Assembly (NCBI GenBank): GCA_021292165.1
Contig: CM037885.1
Span: 5,203,042-5,267,041, forward strand
Direction: 5' to 3'
DNA from: Shinisaurus crocodilurus
Lineage: Eukaryota > Chordata > Lepidosauria > Squamata > Shinisauridae
DNA length: 64,000 bases
In this document: positions 33,633 through 44,971 of the stretch, piece after piece
Numbering within the stretch: the first letter of the stretch is position 1
Layout: each line of letters starts with the position of its first letter
The notes under the pieces: model-generated
The model's database searches: none
The model's input: the letters and a program-made list of their open reading frames with translations, nothing else
Told to the model about the DNA's origin: nothing
Program-made: the position numbers and the translations under genes

Positions 33633-33780
33633 GGCTACTCTGACTGGTAACAGCTCTCCAGGCTTTCAGGCCGTCTAAATGTTTTCCCTCTCCTTGCGAG
33701 GAGGAGAGGGTGAGGAACGGCACCCCACCCCAGAACCAAAGTCAGTCTTCCGGCTTCAGTTTCTGGCTGCAAGGTGGGGG

Positions 33781-33948
33781 CAGGACCGGTGCAAGGCAGT
33801 TTGGTGCCCTAGGCAAGATCAGATATTTAGCGCGCCCCCCTTCCCACTTGAGAGTGCTGTATTTTTTTTTTCAAGGCGTTTCTGGTGCCCCCTTTAGCCC
33901 TGCGCCCTAGGCAGCTGCCTAGTTGGCCTAATGGTAGCACCGGCCCTG
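33781..33948. mobile_element. hAT-like MITE (CAGGGCCGGTGC), TSD 7/8
   Basis: Second copy of the 8990-9155 family. Flanks GGTGGGGG (33773-33780) and GGTGGGGT (33949-33956). Confidence 0.85.
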
Positions 33949-34092
33949 GGTGGGGTGGGGAGAGCACTCCGCAGGCGGGCTGCCCGCTGCGGCCTCGGAA
34001 GGGATTTCCAACGTCGCAGCAGGAAGTCCGACTTCTCCTATGGCCGCCAAGGCAAGGTCGGAGGGCCATAGGATTGCACCCTAAACCGCTTA

Positions 34093-34228
34093 GGGCACAA
34101 TCCTATAGCATGTTTAGACAGAAGAAAGGCCTACAACTCCCAGCATGCCCCAGACAGCATAGCTGTCTGGGGCACGCTGGGAGTTGTAGGCTTTTTCTTT
34201 CTTTCTAAACATCGATAGGATTGCGCCC
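34093..34228. mobile_element. palindromic MITE (family 3), TTA TSD
   Basis: Ends GGGCACAATCCTATAGC and GATAGGATTGCGCCC; TTA on both sides (34090-34092 and 34229-34231). The core has CTACAACTCCCAGCATGC and its inverse. It lies next to a related longer piece at 33957-34080. Confidence 0.88.
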
Positions 34229-35767
34229 TTAGGGATTTTAACATATTAAGTGGTATAGAAGTATCACAAATAAAAATATATAAATAAAATCCCAGGTGGG
34301 GAAAAGAAAGAACAAATTCCTGGAAACCCTGGAGAGTCGCTGCCAGACAGTGTAGGCAACACTGGCCTATATGGACAAATCTAGTCTGCCATGGTATAAG
34401 GCAGGCAGCCTCCTACGTTCCTATGAAAGGGCAGGGTGACGTCTGGGAAGTAAAAAGGCAGGGAGGCATTTGTCCAAACGACTAGCCCAAAGGACATCCC
34501 AGCAAGGTTAGTGCCTATTTTATGAGAGTACTAAAATAACCAGAAATGGGACACAAATTGGGACAGGTCACCCAAGGTGCTTGCGAGTTAAACTGGCTCC
34601 TGTGGGCATATATCCTTCCCATGAGAAGGGCTGCTCAGATGCAGCGCAGCGGTCCACACACTTTGCCTGGCCGTTGTAGCCGATGCAAGATTAGCGGCTG
34701 CCAGCAGGGCCCTGCGGGGCTGCCAGCAGGGTGGGGCTTTTGCCCCTGGTCTCATGTCGCGGCTCCATGCTTGGAGCTGGGAAGAGGACAGGAGATCCTT
34801 CCCACAAGGACATGCCGTGGCTCTTGTCCTTTTAGGGCAGGGGCAAAGTATCGTCCCGCTTTTACACTGTGCTTCTGAGGCCAGCCAGGTGCTACAGAAG
34901 CGCAATACGATGAGCACAGGCCCTGCCCTCCTTGGTGTTGGGTGTGTGTGTGTGTGAGAAATAGTCCTAACAGTTGCAGTGTACTTCAGGGCGCCTGGGA
35001 AGTACAGCTGCAATGGCAGGACAATCCATCACTTGCCTCTCCAACTCCAAACCGGGGCCTGACTTTTTTTCCTTTTTTTTTTTTTTTTTGGTTGCGCCGA
35101 TGACATTTGCCCCGGGGTGTGGGGTCTCATTGCTGCGGCGAGTGTGGCGGATAGAATCGCGACCCCTGCAGATGTGATCTGGGTCAGGTCGTCCACCTCT
35201 TAGGGGCGCTCTTTGAACAAAAGGAATGTCCTGGCTGCTGACGTTCATTCTGAGTTCGTTGGGTCCTCCCGCCTGGTGGAGACAGCTAATTCTCGGATTA
35301 TACGTGGTTTTTAAAGCCGGGATGCAGCAGCACCCATCCTGCTAGTGCAGAAGGACTTTCTCCTGCTCCCTCCCGTCCCCTGGCCACTAATCCAGCACCA
35401 TCGCTTTGGGTTGCACGAGGCGATGGATTTTGGGAGGTGCCTGTGACTGATTACATAAGAGCATTTCCTTGCTAAATCTGTGTGGCTCTCTCTTTCTCAG
35501 CGGTTATATAAAGGCTGGTGGGCTGGGCTGAGGAGCCCCCTCCCTTTTCATCCCAGAGGCCCTGGAGCCATCTCTCTGAATACCCACTCTTTCTCTCTCC
35601 CCTACCCCACCCTTTCCTCCCATCATCCTCTGTTGCTGTCTTTCAACCCGCTCAGAGAATTGGACAATATCTGGTAAAAATCGAAGGACCGGAGGAATTG
35701 TTTGAAGAGGCTCACAGACAATCTAGTCTGAACCCCCAGCATTGAAGCAGGCTGCTTCACACATTTA

Positions 35768-35889
35768 AGGCGCAATCCTAAGCAAGTTTAGACAGAAAAA
35801 AGGCCTTCAAATCCCAGCATGCCCCAGCCAGGTTAGGGGAATTGTATTGTAGGCCTTTTTTTCTGTCTAAACTTGCATAGGATTGCACC
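35768..35889. mobile_element. palindromic MITE (family 3), TTA TSD
   Basis: Ends AGGCGCAATCCTAAGC and GCATAGGATTGCACC, TTA on both sides (35765-35767 and 35890-35892). The second core arm is partly lost. Confidence 0.8.
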
Positions 35890-35914
35890 TTAAGTCTCAG
35901 GTGAGTGTGTATAG

Positions 35915-36030
35915 CAGCCATCTTCCCAACCTGGTCCTCCGGGTGTGTTGGACTACATAGCTGGCTGGGGCATGCTGGGAGTTGTAGGCCTTTTTTTTCT
36001 ATCTAGACTTGCATAGGATTGTGCCTTTAA
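35915..36030. mobile_element. hybrid palindromic MITE
   Basis: The left end is the CAGCCTTCCCCAACC family (CAGCCATCTTCCCAACCTGG, GTTGGACTA). The right half is family 3 (GGGCATGCTGGGAGTTGTAG, then CTTGCATAGGATTGTGCC). The join lies at the ACTA/TAGCTGGCTGGGGC junction. Confidence 0.75.
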
Positions 36031-36885
36031 TCACGTTTCTCACCACCATCGCTGCACACACTGTATCCTGGTATACGTTGAGTGCATTGTAAGCAGAGCT
36101 GCATGTCGGCAGTAGTTCTGCCAATGCACAGACAATTCACAAAACACAGTATTGCCTCCACAATTCAGCTTCCTCAGAATCTCCACTTTCATATATTTTT
36201 TAAATTAAAAAAAAAGCAAGTTTCTGGCCCTCATGGTTTTGAAAATAGGCTAGGTTGATTGGGAGTGGGTGGGCAATGCCTGCAGAAACGTCAGAAGGCA
36301 GTGAAATTGCTAGGAAGTGGCTAGGAAGCGTGGTTTCCACGCCCAGCATAGCTTCTTGCCCATGAATCAATGATACAGAATAGGAGACATCATGCAAATG
36401 TGCTTCATTTGCATAATTTATGCAGGCTGCACCATTCAACAGAATTTGGAGCAGAATTTTGATTCCTCCCCCCCCCCTTTTCCTCCCTTCTTAGCACAGG
36501 GCATACATAGCCCTGGCTATAAGCAGAGTAGATATAGTCTTCCCTACTGTGTGTGCATACTTCAATTTCTGCATGACTAGGATGGAAGGGCTGCTACCAA
36601 AACGCAGGCTCTTGTCTTGAGACAGCGAGCCCAGTTCAGAAAGGGTGCTGGGAAACCATCAGCAACCCAGAACAGTCCCAAGTTGACTGTTTTTGGAAGA
36701 ATCCAGAGCCCTTATTGGCCGGGGCCCTTCTTTATGAACTGTTGGATTTGAGGGGTGAGAGTGAACACACATGACCCCAGCTGCCTGTCTGGTCCAACTT
36801 CCCTGAGTAGAGAGAGGAAGGCAGGCTGGCGCTCGAGTGCAAGGAGGAGGCTGCTCTCCGTGGTGCTGAAGGTCTCCCTCCAGAG

Positions 36886-37021
36886 AGTAGTTTCTCCAAC
36901 CTTGGGTCCCCAGATGTTTTTGGCCTACAACTCCCAGCATGCCCCAGCCAGCTATGCTGGCTGGGGCACGCTGGGAGTTGTAGGCCAAAAACATCTGGGG
37001 ACCCAAGGTTGGAGAACACTG
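36886..37021. mobile_element. palindromic hAT-like MITE (family 1), perfect TSD
   Basis: CTCCAGAG on both sides (36878-36885 and 37022-37029). The left terminus is altered (AGTAGTTTCTCC instead of CAGTGTTCTCC); otherwise full length. Confidence 0.92.
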
Positions 37022-37149
37022 CTCCAGAGTATCATGTGTACTAGACCAGACGCGTTGGACCTGGTTGGGGAATAAGGTAAAAGGGGGGGGGGAGAGAAGA
37101 GAAAGGGAGGGGTGGCATTCATAGGACTAACAGCAAGCAGGGAAGTAAG

Positions 37150-37600
37150 GACTTAGGTCTCGAAAGAAATAGCTAACCATAAAGGGCAAAGAGCCTTCCC
37201 TGTAGCAAAATAAATCCTTTCGAAACTTTGCCACAGACTGGTATAAGGAAGTTTGGGACATAGCCCTAAATGATAAACTAACTAGTAGTATCAAATGCAA
37301 AAAAGGATTGCTAAAGAAGAATAATTTTATGGAGATATGGAATCAATTACTAGACTATGTATTAATAAAGGGGAAGGGTAACATGCCTTGTCAGGATATG
37401 TTATATTTTTGGAATTTAGACTTTATTTGATCAAGAGGATAGAAGTATATTAATTGGTCCCTTGGAGGGTGGGGGGGGGAGCACTTTATGATTTATTGTA
37501 TGTTGATTATGTTATATTTGTGTGATAATTTTGTATTTTGCTAAATATATTTTCTGTGTTATAATTTGTTTTGAAAAATAAATAAAATATTTTAAAAAAA
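37150..37600 (+). mobile_element. L1-type LINE 3' end
   Basis: One frame (about 37225-37430) reads WYKEVWDIALNDKLTSSIKC then NFMEIWNQLLDYVLIKG and YFWNLDFI-stop, like the C-terminus of L1 ORF2. It is followed by a 3' UTR ending AAATAAATAAAATATTTT plus A. Confidence 0.75.
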
Positions 37601-37930
37601 AGAAAGAAGAAACTTTGCCACACACACCCACACACACACCACCCATGACCTTTTCATAATATATCTCCTCAGCAATAAGGGCTAAAACTTGGTGTATTTT
37701 TAATGATGGTCATCAGGATTCTCTGGGATGACCTTTCTTCATTCTCCAAACCTTTGTGTCCCTCTCGCACTGCCTGGGAGGTCACAAGGGTCTCGCGGCT
37801 GATACCGCTGATGCTTTCCTGTCCCTCCTGGGTCATGGTCTGCAGCATAGCGAGCTAAGAAAAGGCGAGGGTGGCTCATGGCTCCCACTCCAGATACCAA
37901 ACTGAAAAGCCTCACTGGGTTGGTAGAGTC

Positions 37931-38066
37931 ATTTATTTATTTATGTATTTATTATATTTATACCCCGCCTTTTTTCCTGCAAGGAACCCAAGGCGGCTTA
38001 CATCACCCTCCTCCTCCTCTCCACTTTATCCTCACAACAACCCTGTGAGGTAGGTTAGGCTGACAT
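37931..38066 (-). mobile_element. tRNA-derived squamate SINE, 3' half
   Basis: TTTATT tail, CCCCGCCTTTTTTCCTGCAA, CCTCACAACAACCCTGTGAG; the head is missing. Confidence 0.85.
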
Positions 38067-38643
38067 ATGGGGGAGTTGCTCTGCCCCCACTTCTCTATGG
38101 TACAAACCTTCTGTGCCAGGCATTGGTTACCACCCAAAAGGATCACGTTTCAATCTGACCACGTCGGGATTGGGACTCTTCAACACAGCCCTCCAGTAGA
38201 CAGGTAGTGTGTGGCTTTTCCAGAATATTTTGGATTGGATGTTTCTAGAAAATGTTCTGGCTGGCTCTAAATTGATTGTGAACTGATCTAGCATATTTGA
38301 CATATATTTAGCTAATAAAACTAAAAAGGGTATACCATGTTAAGTTTACATGCTCTATAAATATCTCATGTGTTTCTACTACCTTAAAGTAATTCAATTT
38401 AAGTATTTGGTGGTGTGGGTGGGTGGAGGTAAATCAATAAATCGTGCTTAATGTAGTTTAAATGTTCTTTGTAAACAAACAAATCCAAAGCCTTGGAAAT
38501 TATTTTTTATTCTAATACTTGTAAATATTTTAAAGCATGATAACTCAATAGGATACATTTCCCTTACATTGTTCATTTTAAGAAAAATAATAATAAAGGC
38601 ACTGGAGAAGTGTTAACATGTCCAAAGAGCTGAGAGTAATATA

Positions 38644-38902
38644 CAGTAATACCTTGGATTGCAAGTAACTTGGTCTGATAGCGTTTAGCAAGACAAGCAC
38701 TTTTTTTAATATAAATTTTGACTTGATAAACAAGCGATTCTTGCAATACAATCGTAGGGATGTAACCGCTCGCCTCGAGCGGGCGTAGCAGGCCGAAATC
38801 GGCCCTGCTCACGCCCTCCAGAGACTCGCTTTGATATAAGAGTGTTTTGGATTACAAGCATGGTTCCGGAATGAATTATGCTTGCAATCCAAGGTATTAC
38901 TG
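38644..38902. mobile_element. Tigger-like MITE, TA TSD
   Basis: 259 bp. Inverted ends CAGTAATACCTTGGATTGCA and TGCAATCCAAGGTATTACTG, with TA on both sides. The inner part has GATATAAGAGTGTTTTGGAT and ATGGTTCCGGAATGAATTAT. Confidence 0.88.
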
Positions 38903-39167
38903 TATATGCATGCTGCTTTGGGGTAGTCACCTGCAAAGGTTAATCACAACTTTTAAACTGCTCAATTTGACTGGTATGTGTATCTATTCATTGTGTTTCT
39001 AATTAGCTTTATTTTTTTAAAAAAACCCTATACATTTTTAGAAATAGAAAAATGTCCATGTTGTAGCCAAATGTTCTGCCCCACATCACTGTGATATTCA
39101 CGTCCCTGAAGAGAGCATTTATTCCTGTGATTTAATGGCCTGTTCTAGTCCCTGTGGCATTCAGCAA

Positions 39168-39403
39168 AGAGAGCCAATGTGGCACAGTGGTGAGAGTGTT
39201 GGACTGGGACTCGGGAGATCCAGGTTCTAGTCCTGCACTCGGCCATGAAGCTCACTGTCTGACTTTGGGCCAGTCACTGCCTCTCAGTCTCACCTAATTC
39301 ACAGGGTTGTTGTGAGGATAAAATAGAGAGGAGGAGGATCACGTACGCTGCCTTGGGCTCCTCGGAGGAAAGGCGGGATATAAGTATAACAAATGCATAA
39401 ATA
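39168..39403 (+). mobile_element. tRNA-derived squamate SINE upstream of exon 4
   Basis: Head AGAGAGCCAATGTGGCACAG, B-box-like GGTTCTAGTCC, middle GACTTTGGGCCAGTCACTGC, tail CTGCCTTGGGCTCCTCGGAG, AAATGCATAAATA. It ends 126 bases before the NOVA2 exon 4 acceptor. Confidence 0.9.
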
Positions 39404-39529
39404 GCTTTGCAGCCAGTGGCAGCTAGCCATTTTGAAGGTCATGGAGGTGTAAAAGCAGGTCCACATGTAGATATAAATGCAATATCAAGTAAATACTACT
39501 TCTCTCATCATCCCCCCCCCCCAATGCAG

Positions 39530-40546
39530 GCCAAGGTGATCGTTCCCAACAGCACAGCCGGGCTGATCATCGGCAAAGGGGGTGCCACAGTCAAGGCCAT
39601 CATGGAGCAGTCCGGAGCCTGGGTGCAGCTGAGCCAGAAGCCCGAAGGCATCAACCTGCAGGAACGCGTGGTGACCATCAGCGGCGAGCCCGAGCAGATC
39701 CATAAGGCGGTCGACATCATTGTCCAGAAGGTCCAGGAGGACCCGCAGAGCAGCAGCTGCCTCAACATTAGCTATGCCAACATTACCGGCCCCGTGGCCA
39801 ACTCTAACCCGACGGGATCGCCCTACGCCAACTCCACGGACGTGTTGCCAGCCGCCGCCGCTGCGGCCACAGCCTCAGGCCTGCTGGGCCACACCAGCCT
39901 CGCTGGAGTAGGAGCCTTCCCGGCTGCTCTGCCAGGTTTCTCCGGCAGTGACCTTTTGGCCATCAGCACGGCTCTCAACACCTTAGCGAGCTATGGATAC
40001 AACACCAGTTCTTTGGGGCTTGGCCTGAACTCAGCTGCCGCCTCCGGGGTGCTGGCAGCTGTAGCTGCCGGTGCAAATCCAGCTGCTGCTGCAGCCGCTA
40101 ACCTCTTAGCTTCCTACGCCAACGAAGCTTCGACTAGTACCGCCACCCCAGCTGGTGCAGTTGGAGCCTTCACGCTGGGTTCTTTAGCTGCAGCCACCGG
40201 GGCGGCCAACGGCTACCTGGGGACAGCCTCTCCGTTGGTGGCTAGCTCCTTCTTAGCCACAGAGAAGCTAGTGGAAAGCGCCAAAGATATGGTGGAGATT
40301 GCAGTGCCGGAGAACCTAGTGGGTGCCATTTTGGGGAAAGGCGGCAAGACGTTGGTTGAGTACCAAGAGCTGACAGGCGCCCGCATCCAGATTTCCAAAA
40401 AAGGGGAGTTTATTCCGGGTACTAGGAACCGTAAAGTCACCATCACAGGCACTCCGGCCGCTACACAAGCGGCACAGTATCTTATCAGCCAGCGAGTAAC
40501 GTATGAGCAAGGAGTTCGAGCCACCAATCCACAGAAAGTGGGATAA
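39530..40546 (+). CDS. NOVA2: NOVA2 terminal coding exon: KH2, Ala-rich spacer, KH3, stop
   Basis: Last coding exon, 338 codons plus TAA (40544-40546), after acceptor CAATGCAG with a poly-C tract. The reading frame is open upstream to 39407, but the codons before 39530 are intronic. Residues about 1-75 are KH2, with GKGG at 15-18 and start [18 protein letters not shown]. Residues about 76-247 are a low-complexity spacer rich in Ala, Gly and Ser, including [11 protein letters not shown] and [16 protein letters not shown]. Residues about 248-325 are KH3, with GKGG at 269-272. The end is [15 protein letters not shown]3 is the domain known to bind UCAY RNA with highest affinity in NOVA. AKVIVPN (NOVA1 has VKIIVPN) and the first half of the spacer mark NOVA2. 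The second half ([19 protein letters not shown]) is closer to NOVA1 as I recall it. With a typical short exon 1 the protein would be about 470 residues, near the family length. Confidence 0.97.
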   Translation, partial: AKVIVPNSTAGLIIGKGGATVKAIMEQSGAWVQLSQKPEGINLQERVVTISGEPEQIHKAVDIIVQKVQEDPQSSSCLNISYANITGPVANSNPTGSPYANSTDVLPAAAAAATASGLLGHTSLAGVGAFPAALPGFSGSDLLAISTALNTLASYGYNTSSLGLGLNSAAASGVLAAVAAGANPAAAAAANLLASYANEASTSTATPAGAVGAFTLGSLAAATGAANGYLGTASPLVASSFLATEKLVESAKDMVEIAVPENLVGAILGKGGKTLVEYQELTGARIQISKKGEFIPGTRNRKVTITGTPAATQAAQYLISQRVTYEQGVRATNPQKVG

Positions 40547-40657
40547 GAGAAGGCTGGAAAGAAGGCTGGGGGAAGGAGTAGAATTCAAATCAATTCTTGA
40601 ATCATTAAAATTGTAACCGACCCAACACCAGCCCCTGTCCAGTGTCCATCTTACACT

Positions 40658-40682
40658 ACACACACTCACACACACACACACA

Positions 40683-40717
<35 letters not shown>

Positions 40718-40718
40718 C
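40658..40718 (+). repeat. (CA)n microsatellite in the 3' UTR
   Basis: Nearly pure CA run interrupted by single T substitutions, starting 112 bases after the NOVA2 stop. CA-rich RNA is a known hnRNP L ligand; any role here is inference. Confidence 0.95.
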
Positions 40719-43700
40719 TCTGCTTGGGAAGCAGCCCAGCATTGGTTCTACCGAACTTTATTTCGCCGATGGCGCGACCTGTTTATGTGTATATATATAT
40801 ATGGCAACATTTTCTTTTCTTTTTGAGTTGATCGATTTTAATAGAAAAACATTTTTTAAGAAAAAAAAAGTCCTCTTTCTTTCCCTCTTTCTTTCTGATT
40901 TTCTTAACCAACAATCTTGATGGAGAAAGGTCTGTTTCTTAAGGCTTCTTTCCCCCTCCCCAGAGTGTAGATCAAAATTTCTTGATGGGTTATGCGTTTC
41001 CTTCTTCATGCCCACCCAGAGCTTTTATCAGCTATACATGCTCAGACTGGGTTTCAAAATACATATGGGGAGGGGAGCGGATCTGGGTTCAAATCATGGC
41101 GTAGTGGTTCATGAAGTGACAGCTGCACCATGACCTTGAACTCTGAAATTGATGCAGCTCTGTGTTTTATCTAATTCGCCCATCTTTTGTAGTGAAGCAA
41201 AGCATGGATTTTTATACCTGTAGTAGCCTAGTTCATTCTAAGGTGAGGCTGAGAAAGGAGGGGGTTGGATCGGCATGGACTCTGGAGCAGGGAAATGGGT
41301 TTGTTGTTTGGTTTGGTGGACTTTAAAAAAAAATAAATAAATCTTCCATGCATATTTCATTAGGGAGGGAGAAAAGTGTGTGTGTCTATTTCCCCGTTTC
41401 TGAAAAGACAAAAGCAAGGTACTTGGATGGAAGGTTTGTAGATGAGGAGCGTCCCTGTATTATATCGAAGAAATCGCTTGGAGAAGTCAGGGGGAATTGG
41501 ATCCGAGTATCCAGCGTGGAGAATTTTTGTGAAGGGCATGTCCAGACTTGCTGGAAACAGGTCTCTGAAGTCGTTAGGTTGCTATTCCTATGATTATATG
41601 AGTACCAGGGTTGCAGAGAGATGACTGAAATATATAGCAAGCCTCTTGAGATGTGACAAGTGCCCAAGAGCAAGGTAATAGGGTACTTCCTGTGGGGCGG
41701 AAGTTAGATTCCCATTCTTGTGACAGGCAGTGTAAGCTACTTCTTTATGCGGTGCCATGAGGTAGCGGTCTCCTTCCTGTGATGTGTTTGGTTACTTCCT
41801 GCGGTGTCTATCCCCTCATAGATAAATTCCCTTGCCTCTGCTCTCACATTAGGTTGTGTTTTGATAGCAGGAAGGAAGCTTTAATTTGTTTTTCAGTGGT
41901 TGCCAGCTAAACTAGTGGTGTATTTTCTTAAAAGACGAGACCAACAGCAAAAAACCACCCCAGTGTTACCTACTAGTAACATCCCTTTGGGTAAAATCCA
42001 GGTGGTAAAACTGGAAAGAAAATGTCCGCTAGTGAATGCTACTGTCTTGCATTCAGTAAGCCGCCAAATGTTGCACAACCGTGCCTCCATACCCTTCCTC
42101 CTACGCAACGAAAACACTATGAGGGCATCCACAACCTGTGTAGCTGCCATGATCAGTATTAGTTCTTTGAGTGATGCCGTCCGTTGGCAAAGGGGCTGCT
42201 GAGCTTCTCTTCAGATCCCCGTCCAATTTGACCCACTTCTCTGTCTCTTAACCCCCTTTCTGTAAGCAAGCAGTATTACTAAACTACGACGATGAGAAGG
42301 CCTTTGCCCCTAGTGATCACACGGCAGGGATACCACTTCCCTGCTGCAGTTGCCTCCACTTTTGTGAATATTTCCTCAAGGGGTCCCAGTCCGAGTGTGT
42401 GTCTTGATCAATGCTCCCTGTTTCCAATGGAGATGCAGGGTAGTGCTAGCTAGTCCAACTTCCCCTTTCTGAGTCATTGCCCTGCCATCCAAATGGTGGA
42501 TTTCAGTTTGGTGGTCAAACTTAAGCACAGGGCTGTGTTGTTGCTAGTCTAGTCTTTTCTTATTTCTATATATTTGCTAGCCATTCAATGATCAACACTG
42601 TTTATCTCCTGCCCCACCCACCCACCCACCCTTAAAAGGGGAACAAACAAACAAAATCAGAAATCAGGGTATCTCCCTGCAATGTTTACATATAGGGCTT
42701 GCAACCTCCTCTAAATCACGGGGAGGATTTAGTCCGATCTGCTTTCGAAGGTGCCAGCATTTTAATAAGAACATCCCCCTCGCCCCAGCATTGCTGTTGT
42801 ACGTTTATTGTTCTGTGTCTCTCATGGGAACATTAGAATCCAGAGTTTGCCAGAAGGCTGAACAAATCTACCGCGTTGTCTTGCAATGTCAAATGCGGGG
42901 TTGCATCAGTCTTTTCTCTCTCTCTCTCTCTTTTTAACTAAAAGGTTGCTCGAAGGTTAGGTTGAGTGGGAATCTCATGTCGCTGGCTTGTTATGGTGGT
43001 ATGCTATTTACGCTTTCAGAGTGGACTACTTCCTGTGTAAGGTCTCAGATATGAAGTGGATGTCTACCTCGTCACCCCGAATCTCACCGTTACGTAGCAT
43101 ACAACTTCTTGTGGCACAAAGCACTACTTCCTTTCAGGTCACGCCTGTGTTCTCACAGCCATTATGGCGAACACAAGCTAGAGTGGTGTCATTTTAGGGT
43201 GTCTTAACGTGCACATGTTTGCAGATCTTGCAGGGTTGGTGACCGGAGATTTCTCTCTTAGGAAGAGCTGAATTTGATAGGTAATCCCATTTGGAATGGC
43301 TGAGATGTTTCCAATAGAGTAGATGGGGAGTGTGTTTGCCACGGTCTTGATGGGGGAAGAGAAGGTGGGGAGGCAAGCAAGAGAAATTCTCTTGTGATTT
43401 TGATGGCTTCTGAAATGCACTTGTAGTAGCTCCCATTGGCCCGGGGCTTTTCTCTTCCTGTCTGGGCGGCCAACCCACCTACATTCTTACCCCAGATTCG
43501 AGGTGTGGAATTGTGCAATATTTTAATTACCACTAGAGGGAAACACTTCCTTCCTGACTCTTTCTGAAGCGTGGGGGGGGGGAGGTGTGTGTTGGGTGGG
43601 GGAGAACCTAGCACACCCCTCCATCTTTCTCTAGGTTCCTAGGTTAGCCTGATCAACTGATAGGCAAGGCCAATTCTTAGGCCAACTCTGGGGGAGGGGT

Positions 43701-44835
43701 TGGGGAGTCTGGGATGGATGTGGGGGGGGGGGGAGAATTAATCTCTTATTAGGTATTAGCATGTGTTTCGTTTCTGCTTTCCTTCTTAGACTGAAGGGAG
43801 GGTTTTAAGAGTCTAAAAACACTAGGGAGCAAAACTCAAATGTGAAACTTATATACTATTAAAAAAAATAATTAAAGGAAGCAATATCTATATAGCATCT
43901 TGCACTGATTTTATGGAGTAAGGAGAGCTGCTGCAGCCAGCGTTTTATCTACAAAAGGTTTGCCAGCTAGTGAAGAAAAAAATATATATGCCGGCATTTA
44001 AAAGCCTCTATTTACACTGGCTGAGATTCTGGGCCTCCCGGTTTTTATGATGAACAAAATATTGCTGCTGTTTCAGAAGTGTGTTGCATATCAGGCTTTT
44101 TGTCGGGGGCGTGTGTGCAGGGGTAGGGCGGGGCGGGGAGGCGAATAAGGAAACGTTTTTTGTGCCAAACTCTTCGTCTGCGTCTTTTTAAATATTGTGG
44201 ATGCGTAAGACAAAAAAAGGGACATTTCCCAGGATCTCCTTCTCCAAAATGCTGCAGACATTTTGACAGTATATTCCAGTGCTGTGGTTTCTGCTCCTTC
44301 CCGTTGTTTCTCCTTCTCTTCTTTCTGCTTTAGCAGCTCATGGGAAAAGCTGTGTGTGTGCTTCAGTATCAAAATTCTGTGCCAAGAAAACCCAAATTCT
44401 GCAATAAGGAAAATGTGGATTCTTCCCCACCTGGGGGAAGCCAATTTGCATAATTTCTCGTATTTTGCATACGCCTGCAACTTTTTACTATTTTTGCATA
44501 ATTTCTCTTTCTTATGCTAGTCATGGGGAGGGCCAAAGACTAACTAAAGCCCCCTGCCTGATGCCTGGACTTATTCAGTCGCTCCGTCGCCCACCTAGTT
44601 TCAAGCACGTCTTTGAAACCATAAGGACCAGGGGGTCCCTTTCTCCAATTCCCCTTTTTAAACGGAAGCTGAGCACAAGGAGGGACCTGTCCGTTGTAGC
44701 CTGTGCCACATTTTATGGCATTCTTGTGTGACTGCAGAATCATGGCAAAATGCAGAGCCCAGCCAATGGGTTAATCCATGAGGGGGAATTTCCAGAGGCC
44801 ATTATTGAATCCCCTACTCTGGTGATTCTTTAAGA

Positions 44836-44971
44836 CAGTGTTCTCCATCCTTGGGTCCCCAGATGTTTTTGGCCTACAACTCCCAGCATGTCCCAGCCAG
44901 CGTAGCTGGCTGGGGCTTGCTGGGAGTCGTAAGGCCAAAAACATCTGGGGACCCAAGGTTGGAGAACACTG
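44836..44971. mobile_element. palindromic hAT-like MITE (family 1) in the NOVA2 3' UTR region
   Basis: CTTTAAGA on both sides (44828-44835 and 44972-44979). Near-perfect palindrome. Confidence 0.95.

Larger units (their letters stand above)
32317..39529 (+). other. NOVA2: NOVA2 intron 3
   Basis: A 7.2-kb phase-0 intron. It holds several palindromic MITEs (32.4, 33.5, 33.8, 34.1, 35.8, 35.9 and 36.9 kb), an L1 3' end (37.2-37.6 kb), a SINE fragment, a Tigger-like MITE (38.6 kb) and a full SINE 127 bases before exon 4. In NOVA1 this position can carry a 72-nt alternative exon encoding a Ser/Thr-rich peptide. I did not find a convincing equivalent. Nothing assignable in about 32600-33280, 34430-35760, 36040-36880, 38070-38640 and 38905-39165. 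Confidence 0.9.

Noticed and set aside
35662..35690. Short exon-like piece CTCAG / GTAAAA at about 35656-35674
   Set aside because: Only 18 nt between the signals, no NOVA homology; probably chance splice-like words.
32317..39529. NOVA1-like alternative 72-nt exon between exons 3 and 4
   Set aside because: I scanned for a Ser/Thr/Pro-rich in-frame 72-nt exon with splice sites and saw none that was convincing.
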